Assembly (NCBI GenBank): GCA_002293025.1
Contig: DBCL01000014.1
Coordinates: 113,931-148,621 of the forward strand
Length of the DNA: 34,691 nt
Direction: 5' to 3'
From: Actinobacteria bacterium UBA959
GTDB taxonomy: Bacteria > Actinomycetota > Actinomycetes > S36-B12 > UBA5976
The first letter of the stretch is position 1, and each line of letters begins with the position of its first letter. Of the stretch, positions 1-8,248 are shown piece by piece. The notes beneath the pieces are model-generated. The model worked only from the letters and a program-made list of their open reading frames with translations, did no database searches and was not told the DNA's origin. A program made the translations under genes and the position numbers.

Positions 1-1
1 G

Positions 2-208
2 GTAACCCCAGTTACCCCAGTAACACCAACATGGCCAGCAACGGAATCAAATGCAATTCCTAATGTTTCAGTCTTGAAGAAGTACAAAAACTGTACAGAA
101 GCTAAAGCTGCAAAAGTTACGCCAATCAGGCGCAGCATAAATCCTGACTTGTATTTACTAAACCAAGCCTTGGACCGCGATAAAGATGGAGTTGCTTGCG
201 AAAGTTAG
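2..208 (+). CDS. Excalibur-domain protein, 3' end only (partial)
   Basis: Open from the window edge to TAG at 206-208. The visible part starts with a Val-Thr-Pro repeat (VTPVTPVTPT), which looks like a flexible surface linker. It ends with a classic excalibur calcium-binding domain: YKNCTEAKAA near the domain start and LDRDKDGVACES at the very C-terminus. The DxDxDG loop and the paired cysteines are the family hallmarks. Excalibur domains are usually found at the end of secreted or surface proteins, often with nuclease or peptidoglycan-binding modules, but the N-terminal part is outside the window, so the function cannot be named. The stop codon overlaps the convergent leuA stop by four bases. 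The domain call is secure; the role of the protein is unknown. Confidence 0.85.
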   Translation, partial: VTPVTPVTPTWPATESNAIPNVSVLKKYKNCTEAKAAKVTPIRRSINPDLYLLNQALDRDKDGVACES

Positions 209-1941
209 CGACTAGTTCGGTTTACAGCGCTAACAATTGCTTTGAGTGATGAAGTCACAATGCTTGGATCAATTCCTACACCCCAAAGAACCTGATCTCC
301 AATAGAGCACTCAAGATAAGAAGCTGCATTAGCATCTCCACCAGCACTCATTGCGTGCTCGTGATAATCCAACACCTTCACCTCAACGCCGTGCTTGCCC
401 ATAGCATTCACAAATGCTGCCACCGGACCGTTGCCAGTTCCGGTGATCGTGTGCTCACTTCCTTGATCGTCAAGAACTACAACTAAGTTTGTCTCTCCAT
501 CTACCTTTGATTCTTGGGAGATGTTCTTGAGTCTAAAGCGTCCCCAACGATTAGTTGGGTGTGGCAAATATTCATCTGTAAAAATCTCCCACATCTGCTC
601 TGGTGTTACTTCGCCACCTTCGCTGTCAGTAACTGACTGAATCACCTTACTGAATTCAATTTGCAACCTACGGGGCATATCTAGGTTATGTTCGGTTTTC
701 ATGATGTAGGCAACTCCACCTTTACCCGACTGGCTATTGACTCGTATCACAGCTTCGTAGCTTCTGCCAAGGTCTTTAGGGTCGATGGGTAGATAGGGAA
801 CTTCCCAACGAAAAGCGTCAATGTTTTGCCCTGCAGCTGCAGCATCTGCCTGCATAGCCTTAAACCCTTTATTAATTGCATCTTGATGACTGCCACTAAA
901 GGCTGTGAAGACTAAATCTCCACCATAGGGATATCGCTCAGGAACCAATAACTGATTGGCATATTCAACAGTGCGTCGAATCTCAGGGATATTGCTAAAA
1001 TCAATTTCTGGGTCAACGCCTTGGCTAAATAGGTTTAATCCAAGTGTCACTAAGCAAACATTTCCAGTTCGCTCGCCATTACCAAACAAAGTTCCCTCGA
1101 TGCGATCAGCGCCAGCAAGGTAACCAAACTCAGCGGCTGCAATAGCAGTGCCTCGATCATTGTGAGGGTGTAATGACAAAATGATGCTATCTCGTTTATT
1201 TAGATTGCGATGCATCCATTCAATTGAATCTGCATAAACATTTGGCATAGACATCTCAACAGTGGCTGGCAAGTTGTAAATAACTTTTCGCTCAGGAGTT
1301 GGTTGCCAAATTTCAGTTACTGCGTCACAAACTTCCTTGGCAAACTCCAGCTCAGTTCCGGTATAGGACTCAGGGGAATACTCAAACAAGATGTCAGTTT
1401 CAGGCATTAAAGCTGATTGTTCTTTGCAGAGCTTGGCCCCAGTTACCGCGATATCAATGATTCCTTGCTTATCCAAGTTAAAGACAACCCTGCGCTGCAG
1501 AACTGAAGTTGAATTATAAAGATGAACAATGGCTCGCTTACTGCCCTTAATTGACTCAAACGTTCTCGTTATCAACTCAGCCCTTGCTTGAGTCAATACT
1601 TGAATGATCACATCATCTGGAATCAATTCTTTTTCAATCAGCATTCTCACAAAATCAAAGTCGGTTTGTGAAGCTGAAGGGAAGCCAACCTCAATTTCCT
1701 TGTACCCCATCTTCACCAATAACTCGAACATCGCAAGTTTGCGAGGGGGAGTCATCGGGTCAATTAGCGCCTGATTGCCGTCTCTTAGATCAACCGAGCA
1801 CCACCTTGGAGCTTTAGTAATCTGTTTGCTTGGCCAAGTACGGTCGGCTAAATCAATTGGAACAAATGATTGATAGCGGTTAAACGACATATTGGAGGAC
1901 TTTTGCCCTGCTGCCTTGAAGTGAATCGATTGATCTTGCAT
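205..1941 (-). CDS. leuA: 2-isopropylmalate synthase
   Basis: Condenses acetyl-CoA with 2-oxoisovalerate, the committed step of leucine synthesis, in the cytosol. The 578-residue product has the length of the long actinobacterial/fungal type. The catalytic TIM barrel begins near residue 45 with WCSVDLRDGNQAL; the arginine-aspartate pair and the later SLHPHNDRGTA histidines form the metal site, followed by GTLFGNGERTGN. The last ~130 residues match the LeuA allosteric dimer domain (VVLDDQGSEHTITGTGNGPV), which binds leucine in characterised homologues. The ATG at 1941 is preceded by GGAAAGG (minus strand, 1956-1950); an internal ATG about 17 codons in is possible but lacks as good a site. It is transcribed away from leuB and carries a leucine-codon leader. 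Identity is very secure. Confidence 0.97.
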   Translation of the reverse strand: MQDQSIHFKAAGQKSSNMSFNRYQSFVPIDLADRTWPSKQITKAPRWCSVDLRDGNQALIDPMTPPRKLAMFELLVKMGYKEIEVGFPSASQTDFDFVRMLIEKELIPDDVIIQVLTQARAELITRTFESIKGSKRAIVHLYNSTSVLQRRVVFNLDKQGIIDIAVTGAKLCKEQSALMPETDILFEYSPESYTGTELEFAKEVCDAVTEIWQPTPERKVIYNLPATVEMSMPNVYADSIEWMHRNLNKRDSIILSLHPHNDRGTAIAAAEFGYLAGADRIEGTLFGNGERTGNVCLVTLGLNLFSQGVDPEIDFSNIPEIRRTVEYANQLLVPERYPYGGDLVFTAFSGSHQDAINKGFKAMQADAAAAGQNIDAFRWEVPYLPIDPKDLGRSYEAVIRVNSQSGKGGVAYIMKTEHNLDMPRRLQIEFSKVIQSVTDSEGGEVTPEQMWEIFTDEYLPHPTNRWGRFRLKNISQESKVDGETNLVVVLDDQGSEHTITGTGNGPVAAFVNAMGKHGVEVKVLDYHEHAMSAGGDANAASYLECSIGDQVLWGVGIDPSIVTSSLKAIVSAVNRTSR

Positions 1942-2056
1942 TTAAAGAGCCTTTCCGGGTTTTAGGGGTTTACCGGCTGCATGACTTAACCCGCGGCGGG
2001 GTGGCCAGTGGTTAGGCCCCGACGCGGCAGGTAAGTAGCAGGCTCTTTAACAACAT
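1942..2056 (-). promoter_or_regulatory. leuA leader RNA with leucine peptide and candidate pseudoknot (LEU-element-like)
   Basis: Read on the minus strand. A strong stem pairs 2023-2027 with 1991-1995 and 2017-2021 with 1997-2001 (one T/C mismatch between the two 5-bp blocks). The loop bases TAACC (2014-2010) can pair with GGTTA just 3' of the stem (1991-1987), giving an H-type pseudoknot. Outside it, TTACC (2034-2030) can pair with GGTAA (1974-1970). Outermost, a perfect 10-bp pairing joins 2050-2041 (leader codons 3-6) to 1951-1942, which lies between the leuA ribosome site and its ATG. A conserved pseudoknot upstream of actinobacterial leuA (LEU element) is known from comparative genomics; matching this one to it is my inference. 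There is no U-tract, so translational control is more likely than termination. Confidence 0.75.
2012..2056 (-). CDS. leuL: Leucine leader peptide (14 aa) controlling leuA
   Basis: A 14-codon reading frame, MLLKSLLLTCRVGA, sits between the candidate -10 box and leuA. Five of 14 codons are leucine, grouped as LL and LLL, and written with five different leucine codons (TTG, TTA, CTG, CTA, CTT), so the reading ribosome samples several leucine tRNAs. Codons 3-6 form one arm of the outer stem that can cover the leuA ribosome site, and the TAA stop lies in the loop of the inner hairpin. No Shine-Dalgarno sequence is needed if transcription starts at the ATG, as the box at 2063-2068 suggests. Too short for ordinary gene finding; codon content and position make it convincing as an attenuation peptide. 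Confidence 0.8.
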   Translation of the reverse strand: MLLKSLLLTCRVGA

Positions 2057-2062
2057 CTGCGA

Positions 2063-2068
2063 AGGCTA
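2063..2068 (-). promoter_or_regulatory. Candidate -10 box (TAGCCT) for leuL-leuA
   Basis: On the minus strand TAGCCT is followed by 6 nt and then the ATG of the leucine leader peptide, the spacing expected for a leaderless transcript starting at the A of ATG. CCGACC lies 17 nt further upstream as a weak -35. Confidence 0.5.
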
Positions 2069-2104
2069 CACCGCACAGGGGAAAGGGTCGGGGGGCGGGA
2101 CTCA

Positions 2105-2110
2105 TAAGGT
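2105..2110 (+). promoter_or_regulatory. Candidate -10 box (TAAGGT) for leuB-ilvE-cimA
   Basis: TAAGGT ends 6 nt before the leuB GTG, fitting a leaderless start at 2117. The same bases contain AAGG, which could instead act as a short Shine-Dalgarno sequence, so both readings are open. Confidence 0.4.
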
Positions 2111-2116
2111 TGGCTT

Positions 2117-3157
2117 GTGACCCAGAAATATTCGTTAGCAGTCGTGCCTGGAGATGGCATCGGTATTGAGGTAACTACCGAGGCTCTCAAGGTGCTAGGT
2201 GCTGCTGGAAAGAAAGCTGGAGTTGAATTCGAAACAACTTCTTTCGATCTGGGAGCTACCCGCTATCTAAAATCTGGAGAAGTTCTCACTGACTCAGATC
2301 TAGATAGTTTGGCTAAATTTGATGCAATCTTGCTTGGAGCAGTGGGAGACCCACGCGTTGCTCCAGGAGTGCTAGAACGTGGACTACTACTTAAACTTAG
2401 ATTTGAATTTGATCACCACGTAAATCTGCGACCAGTTAAATTGCTACCAGGCGTACAAACTCCGCTTGCTGGTAAAACTACTAAAGACATTGACATGGTG
2501 TTTTGTCGCGAGGGAACTGAGGGTCCTTATGCTGGCTCTGGTGGGGCTCTACGCAAAGGCACTGACCAAGAAGTTGCAACCGAAGAATCGATAAATACGG
2601 CATTTGGGATAGAACGAGTTATCAGAGATGCCTTCAATCGGTCGATGTCGCGCCGCAAGCACGTGACCTTGGTTCATAAAACAAATGTTTTAGTAAATGC
2701 TGGCAGCCTATGGAAGCGTCTATTTGAGAAGGTTTCCAAAGAATTTCCTCAAGTTCAAACTGATTACCAGCACGTTGACGCAGCCTCAATGTTTATGATC
2801 ACGAATCCAGAACGATTTGATGTTGTAGTAACAGATAATTTATTTGGTGATATTTTGACTGATATTGGTGCAGCTATTGCAGGTGGTATCGGATTGGCAG
2901 CTAGTGGCAATCTAGACGTATCCAGAAAATACCCCAGCATGTTTGAACCTGTGCATGGATCTGCTCCAGATATAGCTGGAAAAAAGATTGCTGATCCAAC
3001 CGCAGCTATCTTGAGTGCGGCGATGCTGCTAGAACATTTAGGCCACACCAAGTCGGCACAAAGTATTGAGGCAGCTGTTGCTGAGGACTTAATCTCTCGA
3101 ACTACTGCCCGGGCTACAGATCAAGTTGGCGATGCAATTGCCGCTGGAGTGGTTTAA
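2117..3157 (+). CDS. leuB: 3-isopropylmalate dehydrogenase
   Basis: Oxidatively decarboxylates 3-isopropylmalate to 2-oxoisocaproate using NAD+; the same enzyme can convert 3-methylmalate to 2-oxobutyrate in the citramalate route. The 346-residue protein has the length of the short actinobacterial LeuB. Visible signatures: nucleotide-fold start VVPGDGIGIEV, LLGAVGDPRV, substrate arginines in LRFEFDHHVNLRP, the metal-binding VVTDNLFGDILTD, and the NAD-loop segment FEPVHGSAPDIAGK. It starts with GTG only 60 bp from the leuA leader peptide start, so the two divergent units share a very short promoter region. ilvE follows after 2 nt and cimA overlaps ilvE, forming one operon. Identity is secure. 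Confidence 0.97.
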   Translation: MTQKYSLAVVPGDGIGIEVTTEALKVLGAAGKKAGVEFETTSFDLGATRYLKSGEVLTDSDLDSLAKFDAILLGAVGDPRVAPGVLERGLLLKLRFEFDHHVNLRPVKLLPGVQTPLAGKTTKDIDMVFCREGTEGPYAGSGGALRKGTDQEVATEESINTAFGIERVIRDAFNRSMSRRKHVTLVHKTNVLVNAGSLWKRLFEKVSKEFPQVQTDYQHVDAASMFMITNPERFDVVVTDNLFGDILTDIGAAIAGGIGLAASGNLDVSRKYPSMFEPVHGSAPDIAGKKIADPTAAILSAAMLLEHLGHTKSAQSIEAAVAEDLISRTTARATDQVGDAIAAGVV

Positions 3158-3159
3158 AA

Positions 3160-4248
3160 ATGTCCTCTCAAATAACCATTAAGCCCGCAGCAGGCAGATC
3201 TGCAGTTGAGATTGCTGAAATAGTTGCCAACCCAGGATTTGGAAGAGTATTCACAGATCACATGGCCGTTGCGAAATGGAGTACCGAAAAGGGATGGCAC
3301 GACCTAAGCATTGAGAAATACGCTCCATTGCAATTTGATCCAGCAATGTTGGCACTGCACTATGGACAATCAATATTTGAAGGCATGAAGGCCTATCGTT
3401 GGAATGACGGCACCATAAATACTTTTAGACCGTTAATGAATGCAAATCGTTTCCAGCGTTCGGCTAAGCGGTTGGCAATGCCGGAACCATCACAAGATTT
3501 GTTTCTAAGCATGGTGCAAGAATTAGTTAAAATCGATCAAGCATATGTGCCATCAGGGGGTGATAAGTCTCTCTACATTCGTCCATTTATGTTCGCATCC
3601 GAGGTTGGCTTAGGCGTTAGACCAGCAACTGAATATCTCTTCTTGGTAATCGCTTCACCTGTTGGCGCATACTTTGACCCAGCCAAAGCGGTATCTGTTT
3701 GGGTTTCGACCGAATTTGTTCGTGCAGCACCAGGTGGCACCGGTGAAGCGAAATGTGCAGGTAATTATGCAGCGAGTCTGATCGCCCAAGCTCAAGCTAA
3801 AGAGCAAGGTTGTGATCAAGTTATCTGGCTAGATGCTATTGAAAGAAAGTGGATTGAAGAGATGGGTGGGATGAATCTCTTCTTTGTGATGGGTTCTGGA
3901 GATGAAGCTCAACTGCTAACACCATCTCTCACTGGAACACTTCTTCCAGGAGTCACCAGAGATTCGCTCATTAAATTAGGTAATGATTTAGGAATTGAAA
4001 CCCATGAAGGCAAAATCTCTATTGATGAGCTGAGATCTAGTTTGGCAAATGGCAAAATTTCAGAAGTATTTGCTTGTGGCACAGCTGCAGTGATATCACC
4101 AGTTGGAATGATCAAAGGCGAATTTGGAGAAATTCAAGTTGGAAATGGTTTACCAGGTGAAATCACTATGCGGTTGCGGAAAGCCTTATTAGATCTACAA
4201 ACTGGCTTGGCTCCAGATGAAAATTCTTGGATGTATAGGTTAGTTTGA
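3160..4248 (+). CDS. ilvE: Branched-chain amino acid aminotransferase
   Basis: PLP-dependent class IV aminotransferase that makes leucine, isoleucine and valine from their 2-oxo acids with glutamate as donor. The 362 residues match the long IlvE subfamily. Motifs include YGQSIFEGMKAYR near residue 68 and the PLP lysine in GGTGEAKCAGNYA around residue 200. Downstream are WIEEMGGMNLFFV and the phosphate-binding EVFACGTAAVISPV. The start ATG lies 2 nt after the leuB stop, and the TGA overlaps the cimA ATG by one base, so translation is probably coupled. It completes both the leucine and isoleucine branches encoded around it. Identity is secure. Confidence 0.96.
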   Translation: MSSQITIKPAAGRSAVEIAEIVANPGFGRVFTDHMAVAKWSTEKGWHDLSIEKYAPLQFDPAMLALHYGQSIFEGMKAYRWNDGTINTFRPLMNANRFQRSAKRLAMPEPSQDLFLSMVQELVKIDQAYVPSGGDKSLYIRPFMFASEVGLGVRPATEYLFLVIASPVGAYFDPAKAVSVWVSTEFVRAAPGGTGEAKCAGNYAASLIAQAQAKEQGCDQVIWLDAIERKWIEEMGGMNLFFVMGSGDEAQLLTPSLTGTLLPGVTRDSLIKLGNDLGIETHEGKISIDELRSSLANGKISEVFACGTAAVISPVGMIKGEFGEIQVGNGLPGEITMRLRKALLDLQTGLAPDENSWMYRLV

Positions 4249-5831
4249 TGTTAAATGATTCGTTTCATATCTACGACACCACCTTGCGTGATGGCGCCCA
4301 GCAAGAAGGCCTAAATCTTTCAGTTAATGACAAACTAACAATTGCTTCATATCTAGATGAACTAGGTGTGGGGTTTATCGAAGGTGGCTGGCCAGGAGCT
4401 ATTCCCAAAGACACTGAGTTTTTCAAGCGCGCTCAAACAGACCTAAAACTTAAGAATTCTGTATTGGCGGCATTTGGATCCACCAGGAAGCCAGACTCAA
4501 ACGTTGAACAGGATGCTCAAGTTCGAGCACTGTTAGATTCAAACGCACAAGTTATTACCTTGGTTGCCAAGACTTATGATCGCCATGTTGAGTTAGCGCT
4601 TAGAACAACGCTTGCTGAAAACTTGAAAATGATCAGCGATACAGTGTCTTTTCTGACAAAAGAAGGGCGCAGAGTCTTCCTAGATGCAGAACATTTCTTT
4701 GATGGTTATCGCAGTAATCCAAAATATGCGATTGAAGTTGTGAAGGCTGCCATTGAGGCGGGGGCATCGGTTGCAGTGCTTTGCGACACTAATGGTGGAA
4801 TGCTTCCTGTTGAGTTAGCTGATGTAGTTCATGAGATTAAATCTGCAACAAACGCCAGACTTGGCATTCATTGCCATGATGATTCTGGTTGTGCGGTTGC
4901 AAACTCATTGAGTGCGGTGGACGCAGGAGTAACCCATGTTCAAGGGACAGCAAATGGATACGGAGAGCGATGCGGCAATGCCAACCTCTTCACAGTGGTA
5001 GCTAACTTACAACTCAAAAAAGATATGTTAGTTCTGCCTGCTGGCACACTAAAGGAAATGACTAGAACTGCTCACGCGATCTCAGCAGTAACAAATATAA
5101 ATCCTAACCAACATGCCCCTTATGTTGGTGTAAGCGCTTTTGCACATAAAGCTGGTCTACATGCGAGTGCGGTAAAAGTCGATCCAATGCTTTATCAACA
5201 CGTCGATCCAGCATTAGTTGGAAACGATATGCGCATGTTGGTTTCGGATATGGCTGGCAGGGCATCCATTGAGCTAAAAGGTAAAGAACTAGGTTATGAA
5301 CTAAATGATCGCGATCTGATAGGTCGCATAGTAGATAAAGTAAAAGATCTAGAATCTAAGGGTTGGACTTTCGAGGCTGCAGATGCATCTTTTGAGCTAC
5401 TAATGCTCGATGAGATCGCCGGAAAGAAACAACGCTTTTTCAATGTTGAATCCTGGAAAGCAGTTGTGGAGCAAGACGCAGCCGGCAATGTAACCAGTGA
5501 AGCGATGGTTACGATCCTTGCTAATTCTCAAAAGTTTGTAAGTAGTGGCAAGGGAAATGGTCCTGTTAATGCTTTAGATAATGCATTAAGAACAGCCTTA
5601 ACAACTATTTACCCTGAATTAGCTAAGTTGGAACTAATTGACTACAAGGTGCGAATCTTGGAAGGAGTTAAGGGAACTGGTGCTGTTACTCGTGTATTGA
5701 TCGAAACAACTGATGGGACAGCTGAATGGGACACAGTTGGCGTTCACGAGAATGTGATTGCCGCCTCCTGGAGTGCCATTAGCGATGCCGTTGCTTATGG
5801 CTTATTACGCGCAGGCCATAAACCACTGTAA
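4248..5831 (+). CDS. cimA: (R)-citramalate synthase
   Basis: Condenses pyruvate with acetyl-CoA to citramalate, entry to threonine-independent isoleucine synthesis; LeuC, LeuD and LeuB then yield 2-oxobutyrate. The DRE-TIM barrel begins IYDTTLRDGAQQEGLNLS, followed by the CimA-type GVGFIEGGWPGAIPKD. The metal-site histidines are in LGIHCHDDSGCAVANS, with GTANGYGERCGNANL after that. The C-terminal third is the LeuA-like regulatory domain (GKGNGPVNALDNALR). The size of 527 residues is the CimA norm and longer than homocitrate synthases. I start at ATG 4248, which overlaps the ilvE stop as TGATG; a TTG at 4245 is in frame but less likely. LeuA is excluded because the true leuA is at 205-1941 and the GWPG motif is CimA-like. 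Confidence 0.93.
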   Translation: MLNDSFHIYDTTLRDGAQQEGLNLSVNDKLTIASYLDELGVGFIEGGWPGAIPKDTEFFKRAQTDLKLKNSVLAAFGSTRKPDSNVEQDAQVRALLDSNAQVITLVAKTYDRHVELALRTTLAENLKMISDTVSFLTKEGRRVFLDAEHFFDGYRSNPKYAIEVVKAAIEAGASVAVLCDTNGGMLPVELADVVHEIKSATNARLGIHCHDDSGCAVANSLSAVDAGVTHVQGTANGYGERCGNANLFTVVANLQLKKDMLVLPAGTLKEMTRTAHAISAVTNINPNQHAPYVGVSAFAHKAGLHASAVKVDPMLYQHVDPALVGNDMRMLVSDMAGRASIELKGKELGYELNDRDLIGRIVDKVKDLESKGWTFEAADASFELLMLDEIAGKKQRFFNVESWKAVVEQDAAGNVTSEAMVTILANSQKFVSSGKGNGPVNALDNALRTALTTIYPELAKLELIDYKVRILEGVKGTGAVTRVLIETTDGTAEWDTVGVHENVIAASWSAISDAVAYGLLRAGHKPL

Positions 5832-5871
5832 ACTGCCGCACTCACATTAATTCAATTCCTAAGGACCTAAG

Positions 5872-6636
5872 ATGCGCTTAGCGCGATTTAGCTACAATGA
5901 TTCTGTTGGCTATGCAGTTCTAGACGGCGAAACTTTGAAGGTGCTGGATGGACATCCAATTGGCGAACTTGCCTACACAGGTGTTGAGATAAAACTCTCA
6001 GACGCGCGACTCCTAGCTCCTATTATTCCATCAAAAATTATTTGTATTGGAAAAAACTACTTAGAACACGCACTTGAAATGGGAACACCAGCTCCAAAAG
6101 AGCCACTATTTTTCTTTAAACCAACCACCGCAATTATTGGCCCAGGTGATCCAATTCGAATCCCATCTCAAAGTGACGACATTCAGCACGAATCTGAGTT
6201 AGCAGTTGTAATCTCCAGGCTTTGTAAAGATGTTCCGGTTGAGCGAGTCAAAGATGTGATCCTCGGATACACCTGCGCGAACGACGTTACAGCTAGAGAT
6301 TTGCAACAAAAAGACGGTCAATGGGCGAGGTCTAAGGGGTTTGACACCTTCTGCCCACTTGGGCCTTGGATTGAAACTGAAATAGCCGATATCCAAAATG
6401 TTGATATTGAATGTAGATTAAATGGCAAGGTCACCCAGAAGGACTCAACCGCATCCATGATTCACAGCGTGGCGACAGCAGTTTCTTGGGTTAGTCAGCA
6501 CTTAACATTATTACCAGGAGACGTAATTCTTACTGGTTCTCCAGCAGGGATTTCGCGGATGAACCCAGGAGACATAGTAGAAGTTGAGATCGAGGGAATT
6601 GGGATATTGAGTAACCCAGTAGTGAAAGATGTCTAA
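5872..6636 (+). CDS. Fumarylacetoacetate hydrolase (FAH) family protein
   Basis: A 254-residue FAH-fold enzyme. These metal-dependent proteins cleave or decarboxylate acylpyruvates and other beta-oxo acids. Visible: CIGKNYLEHALEMG and EPLFFFKPTT near residues 60-85, and HESELAVVISR with a metal-binding glutamate. GYTCANDVTARDLQ carries the aspartate ligand, and DVILTGSPAGI lies near the end. AAGGA (5861-5865) precedes the ATG at a good distance. It overlaps gltX by 8 nt and follows cimA after 40 nt, so it may be read with either. An FAH gene just before gltX is common in Actinobacteria, but the physiological substrate is not evident; oxaloacetate tautomerase or acylpyruvase activity are possibilities. 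Confidence 0.88.
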   Translation: MRLARFSYNDSVGYAVLDGETLKVLDGHPIGELAYTGVEIKLSDARLLAPIIPSKIICIGKNYLEHALEMGTPAPKEPLFFFKPTTAIIGPGDPIRIPSQSDDIQHESELAVVISRLCKDVPVERVKDVILGYTCANDVTARDLQQKDGQWARSKGFDTFCPLGPWIETEIADIQNVDIECRLNGKVTQKDSTASMIHSVATAVSWVSQHLTLLPGDVILTGSPAGISRMNPGDIVEVEIEGIGILSNPVVKDV

Positions 6637-8104
6637 AGTAAGAGTTAGATTTTGTCCATCACCCACCGGTGATCCACATGTTGGCATGATTAGAACGGCT
6701 TTGTTCAACTGGGCATATGCCAAGCACACTGGTGGAACTTTTGTTTTTCGAATTGAAGACACCGACTCAGCTCGTGACTCCGAAGATTCTTATGAGATGC
6801 TCTTGGATTCATTGCGCTGGCTTGGTTTGACTTGGGATGAGGGTCCTGAAGTTGGCGGTCCATTTGGACCTTATCGACAGTCAGAGCGCATGGATATTTA
6901 TGCGGATGTCGCATCCAAGCTAATTAATGCTGGTCACGCATATGAATGCTTTTGCTCACAAGAAGAACTAGAAGTGGCCCGTGAAATTGCCAAGCAAGAA
7001 AAACGAACCCCAGGCTATGACGGAACCTGTAGGCAGTTGTCTGATGATCAAAAAACTGCCTATCGAGCTGAAGGAAGAAAACCTGTCATTAGGTTCAAGA
7101 TGCCAGGAACTACTTGTACCTGGACAGATCTAGTCCGAGGTGAATTGAGTTTTGCAGCTGAGCATGTTCCAGATTATGTCTTAGTTAGAGCAACCGGTGA
7201 TCCGCTCTACACTTTAGTAAACCCAGTTGATGATGCATTGATGCAGATCACTCATGTTTTACGTGGGGAAGATCTACTATCCAGCACACCTCGCCAAATT
7301 GCGCTATATGCAGCCCTCAAAGACATAGGAGTTGGCGCGGGCATTACTCCAGAATTTGGCCATCTGCCATATGTGATGGGTGAGGGGAATAAGAAATTAT
7401 CAAAACGCGACCCAGAATCAAGTCTGAGCATGTATCGCAACGAAGGATTCTTGCCAGAAGGTCTGCTGAATTACTTAGCGCTACTTGGCTGGTCTTTGGG
7501 AGATGACCAAGAATTCTTCTCATTAGAAACAATGTCAAAAGCATTTGATGTATCCCGAGTTAATCCAAATCCAGCTCGATTTGATCTCAAGAAGTGTACT
7601 GCCATAAATGCAGATTGGATAAGAACTTTAAGCGCCGATGATCTAACTAATCGCTTGATCCCATATCTGCAAACTGCGGGAGTATTACCAGAAGTTGTGA
7701 GTGATTCATCATTAACTCAATTGAAATTGGCAATTCCCTTGATTCAAGAACGTATTGAAACTTTGAACCAAGGGGTTCAGATGCTTAGTTTCCTGCTTGC
7801 TCCAGATGAATTGTTCAAAATTGATGAAGAAGATCGAGCATCCCTATTAGACGCTTCTGGCATTGAGGTTCTTGAAACTGCATTGCCTGTGTTAGAAAAA
7901 CTTGATAATTGGACTACCGAACATATTGAAGAGGTCTTGCGAGTTGCTTTAATTGATGGATTAGGCAAGAAGCCTAAATTGGCATTTGGAGCAGTTAGAG
8001 TCGCTGTAACTGGCAGGCGTATTTCGCCACCACTGTTTGAATCTGCAGCTTTGCTTGGTAAAGATCGAACAATTGCTCGAATTCGATCTGCGATTAGCGG
8101 CTAA
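6629..8104 (+). CDS. gltX: Glutamyl-tRNA synthetase (probably non-discriminating)
   Basis: Class I synthetase charging glutamate onto tRNA-Glu and, in bacteria that use the GatCAB transamidation route, also onto tRNA-Gln. The 491 residues match the family. The HIGH-type motif appears as FCPSPTGDPHVGM at residues 6-18, followed by FRIEDTDSARDS, VLRGEDLLSSTPRQ and the KMSKS-type loop NKKLSKRDPE near residue 255. The ATG overlaps the preceding hydrolase gene by 8 nt. Genes for tRNA-Gln and tRNA-Glu follow directly, an unusually tidy grouping of enzyme and substrates. Discrimination between the two tRNAs cannot be read from this sequence alone; most Actinobacteria lack GlnRS, which supports a dual role. 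Confidence 0.96.
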   Translation: MSKVRVRFCPSPTGDPHVGMIRTALFNWAYAKHTGGTFVFRIEDTDSARDSEDSYEMLLDSLRWLGLTWDEGPEVGGPFGPYRQSERMDIYADVASKLINAGHAYECFCSQEELEVAREIAKQEKRTPGYDGTCRQLSDDQKTAYRAEGRKPVIRFKMPGTTCTWTDLVRGELSFAAEHVPDYVLVRATGDPLYTLVNPVDDALMQITHVLRGEDLLSSTPRQIALYAALKDIGVGAGITPEFGHLPYVMGEGNKKLSKRDPESSLSMYRNEGFLPEGLLNYLALLGWSLGDDQEFFSLETMSKAFDVSRVNPNPARFDLKKCTAINADWIRTLSADDLTNRLIPYLQTAGVLPEVVSDSSLTQLKLAIPLIQERIETLNQGVQMLSFLLAPDELFKIDEEDRASLLDASGIEVLETALPVLEKLDNWTTEHIEEVLRVALIDGLGKKPKLAFGAVRVAVTGRRISPPLFESAALLGKDRTIARIRSAISG

Positions 8105-8126
8105 TTTCGATTCAATCTTGCTCGGG

Positions 8127-8132
8127 TATGCT
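8127..8132 (+). promoter_or_regulatory. Candidate -10 box (TATGCT) for the tRNA pair
   Basis: TATGCT fits TANNNT and would start transcription near 8139, about 23 nt before tRNA-Gln. The upstream TTTCGA, 16 nt away, is a poor -35. Weak support. Confidence 0.3.
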
Positions 8133-8161
8133 TCCCGCTCTTGATAACTCAAGTGCCAAAT

Positions 8162-8233
8162 TGGGGTATGGGGTAATTGGCAGCCCAACGGTTTCTGGTT
8201 CCGTTAGTCTAGGTTCGAGTCCTGGTACCCCAG
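8162..8233 (+). tRNA. tRNA-Gln (anticodon CUG)
   Basis: A 72-nt cloverleaf. The acceptor arms TGGGGTA (8162-8168) and TACCCCA (8226-8232) pair perfectly. The D stem is GGG/CCC. The anticodon arm is ACGGT-TTCTGGT-TCCGT, with CTG at positions 34-36 and a T-T mismatch closing the stem. The T arm carries GGTTCGAGTCC. Discriminator is G; the CCA tail is not encoded (CGA follows). It reads CAG codons. Confidence 0.95.
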
Positions 8234-8248
8234 CGATTTAAATGCCGC

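Noticed and set aside
2..34. A short tandem repeat (GTTACCCCA-like) at the window start as a possible repeat element.
   Set aside because: It is in frame and encodes a Val-Thr-Pro linker of the excalibur protein, so it is a coding repeat rather than a mobile or CRISPR repeat.
1942..2056. A T-box or a classic rho-independent attenuator before leuA.
   Set aside because: No T-box core sequence and no T-run after any hairpin; the leader peptide and start-masking stem explain the structure better.
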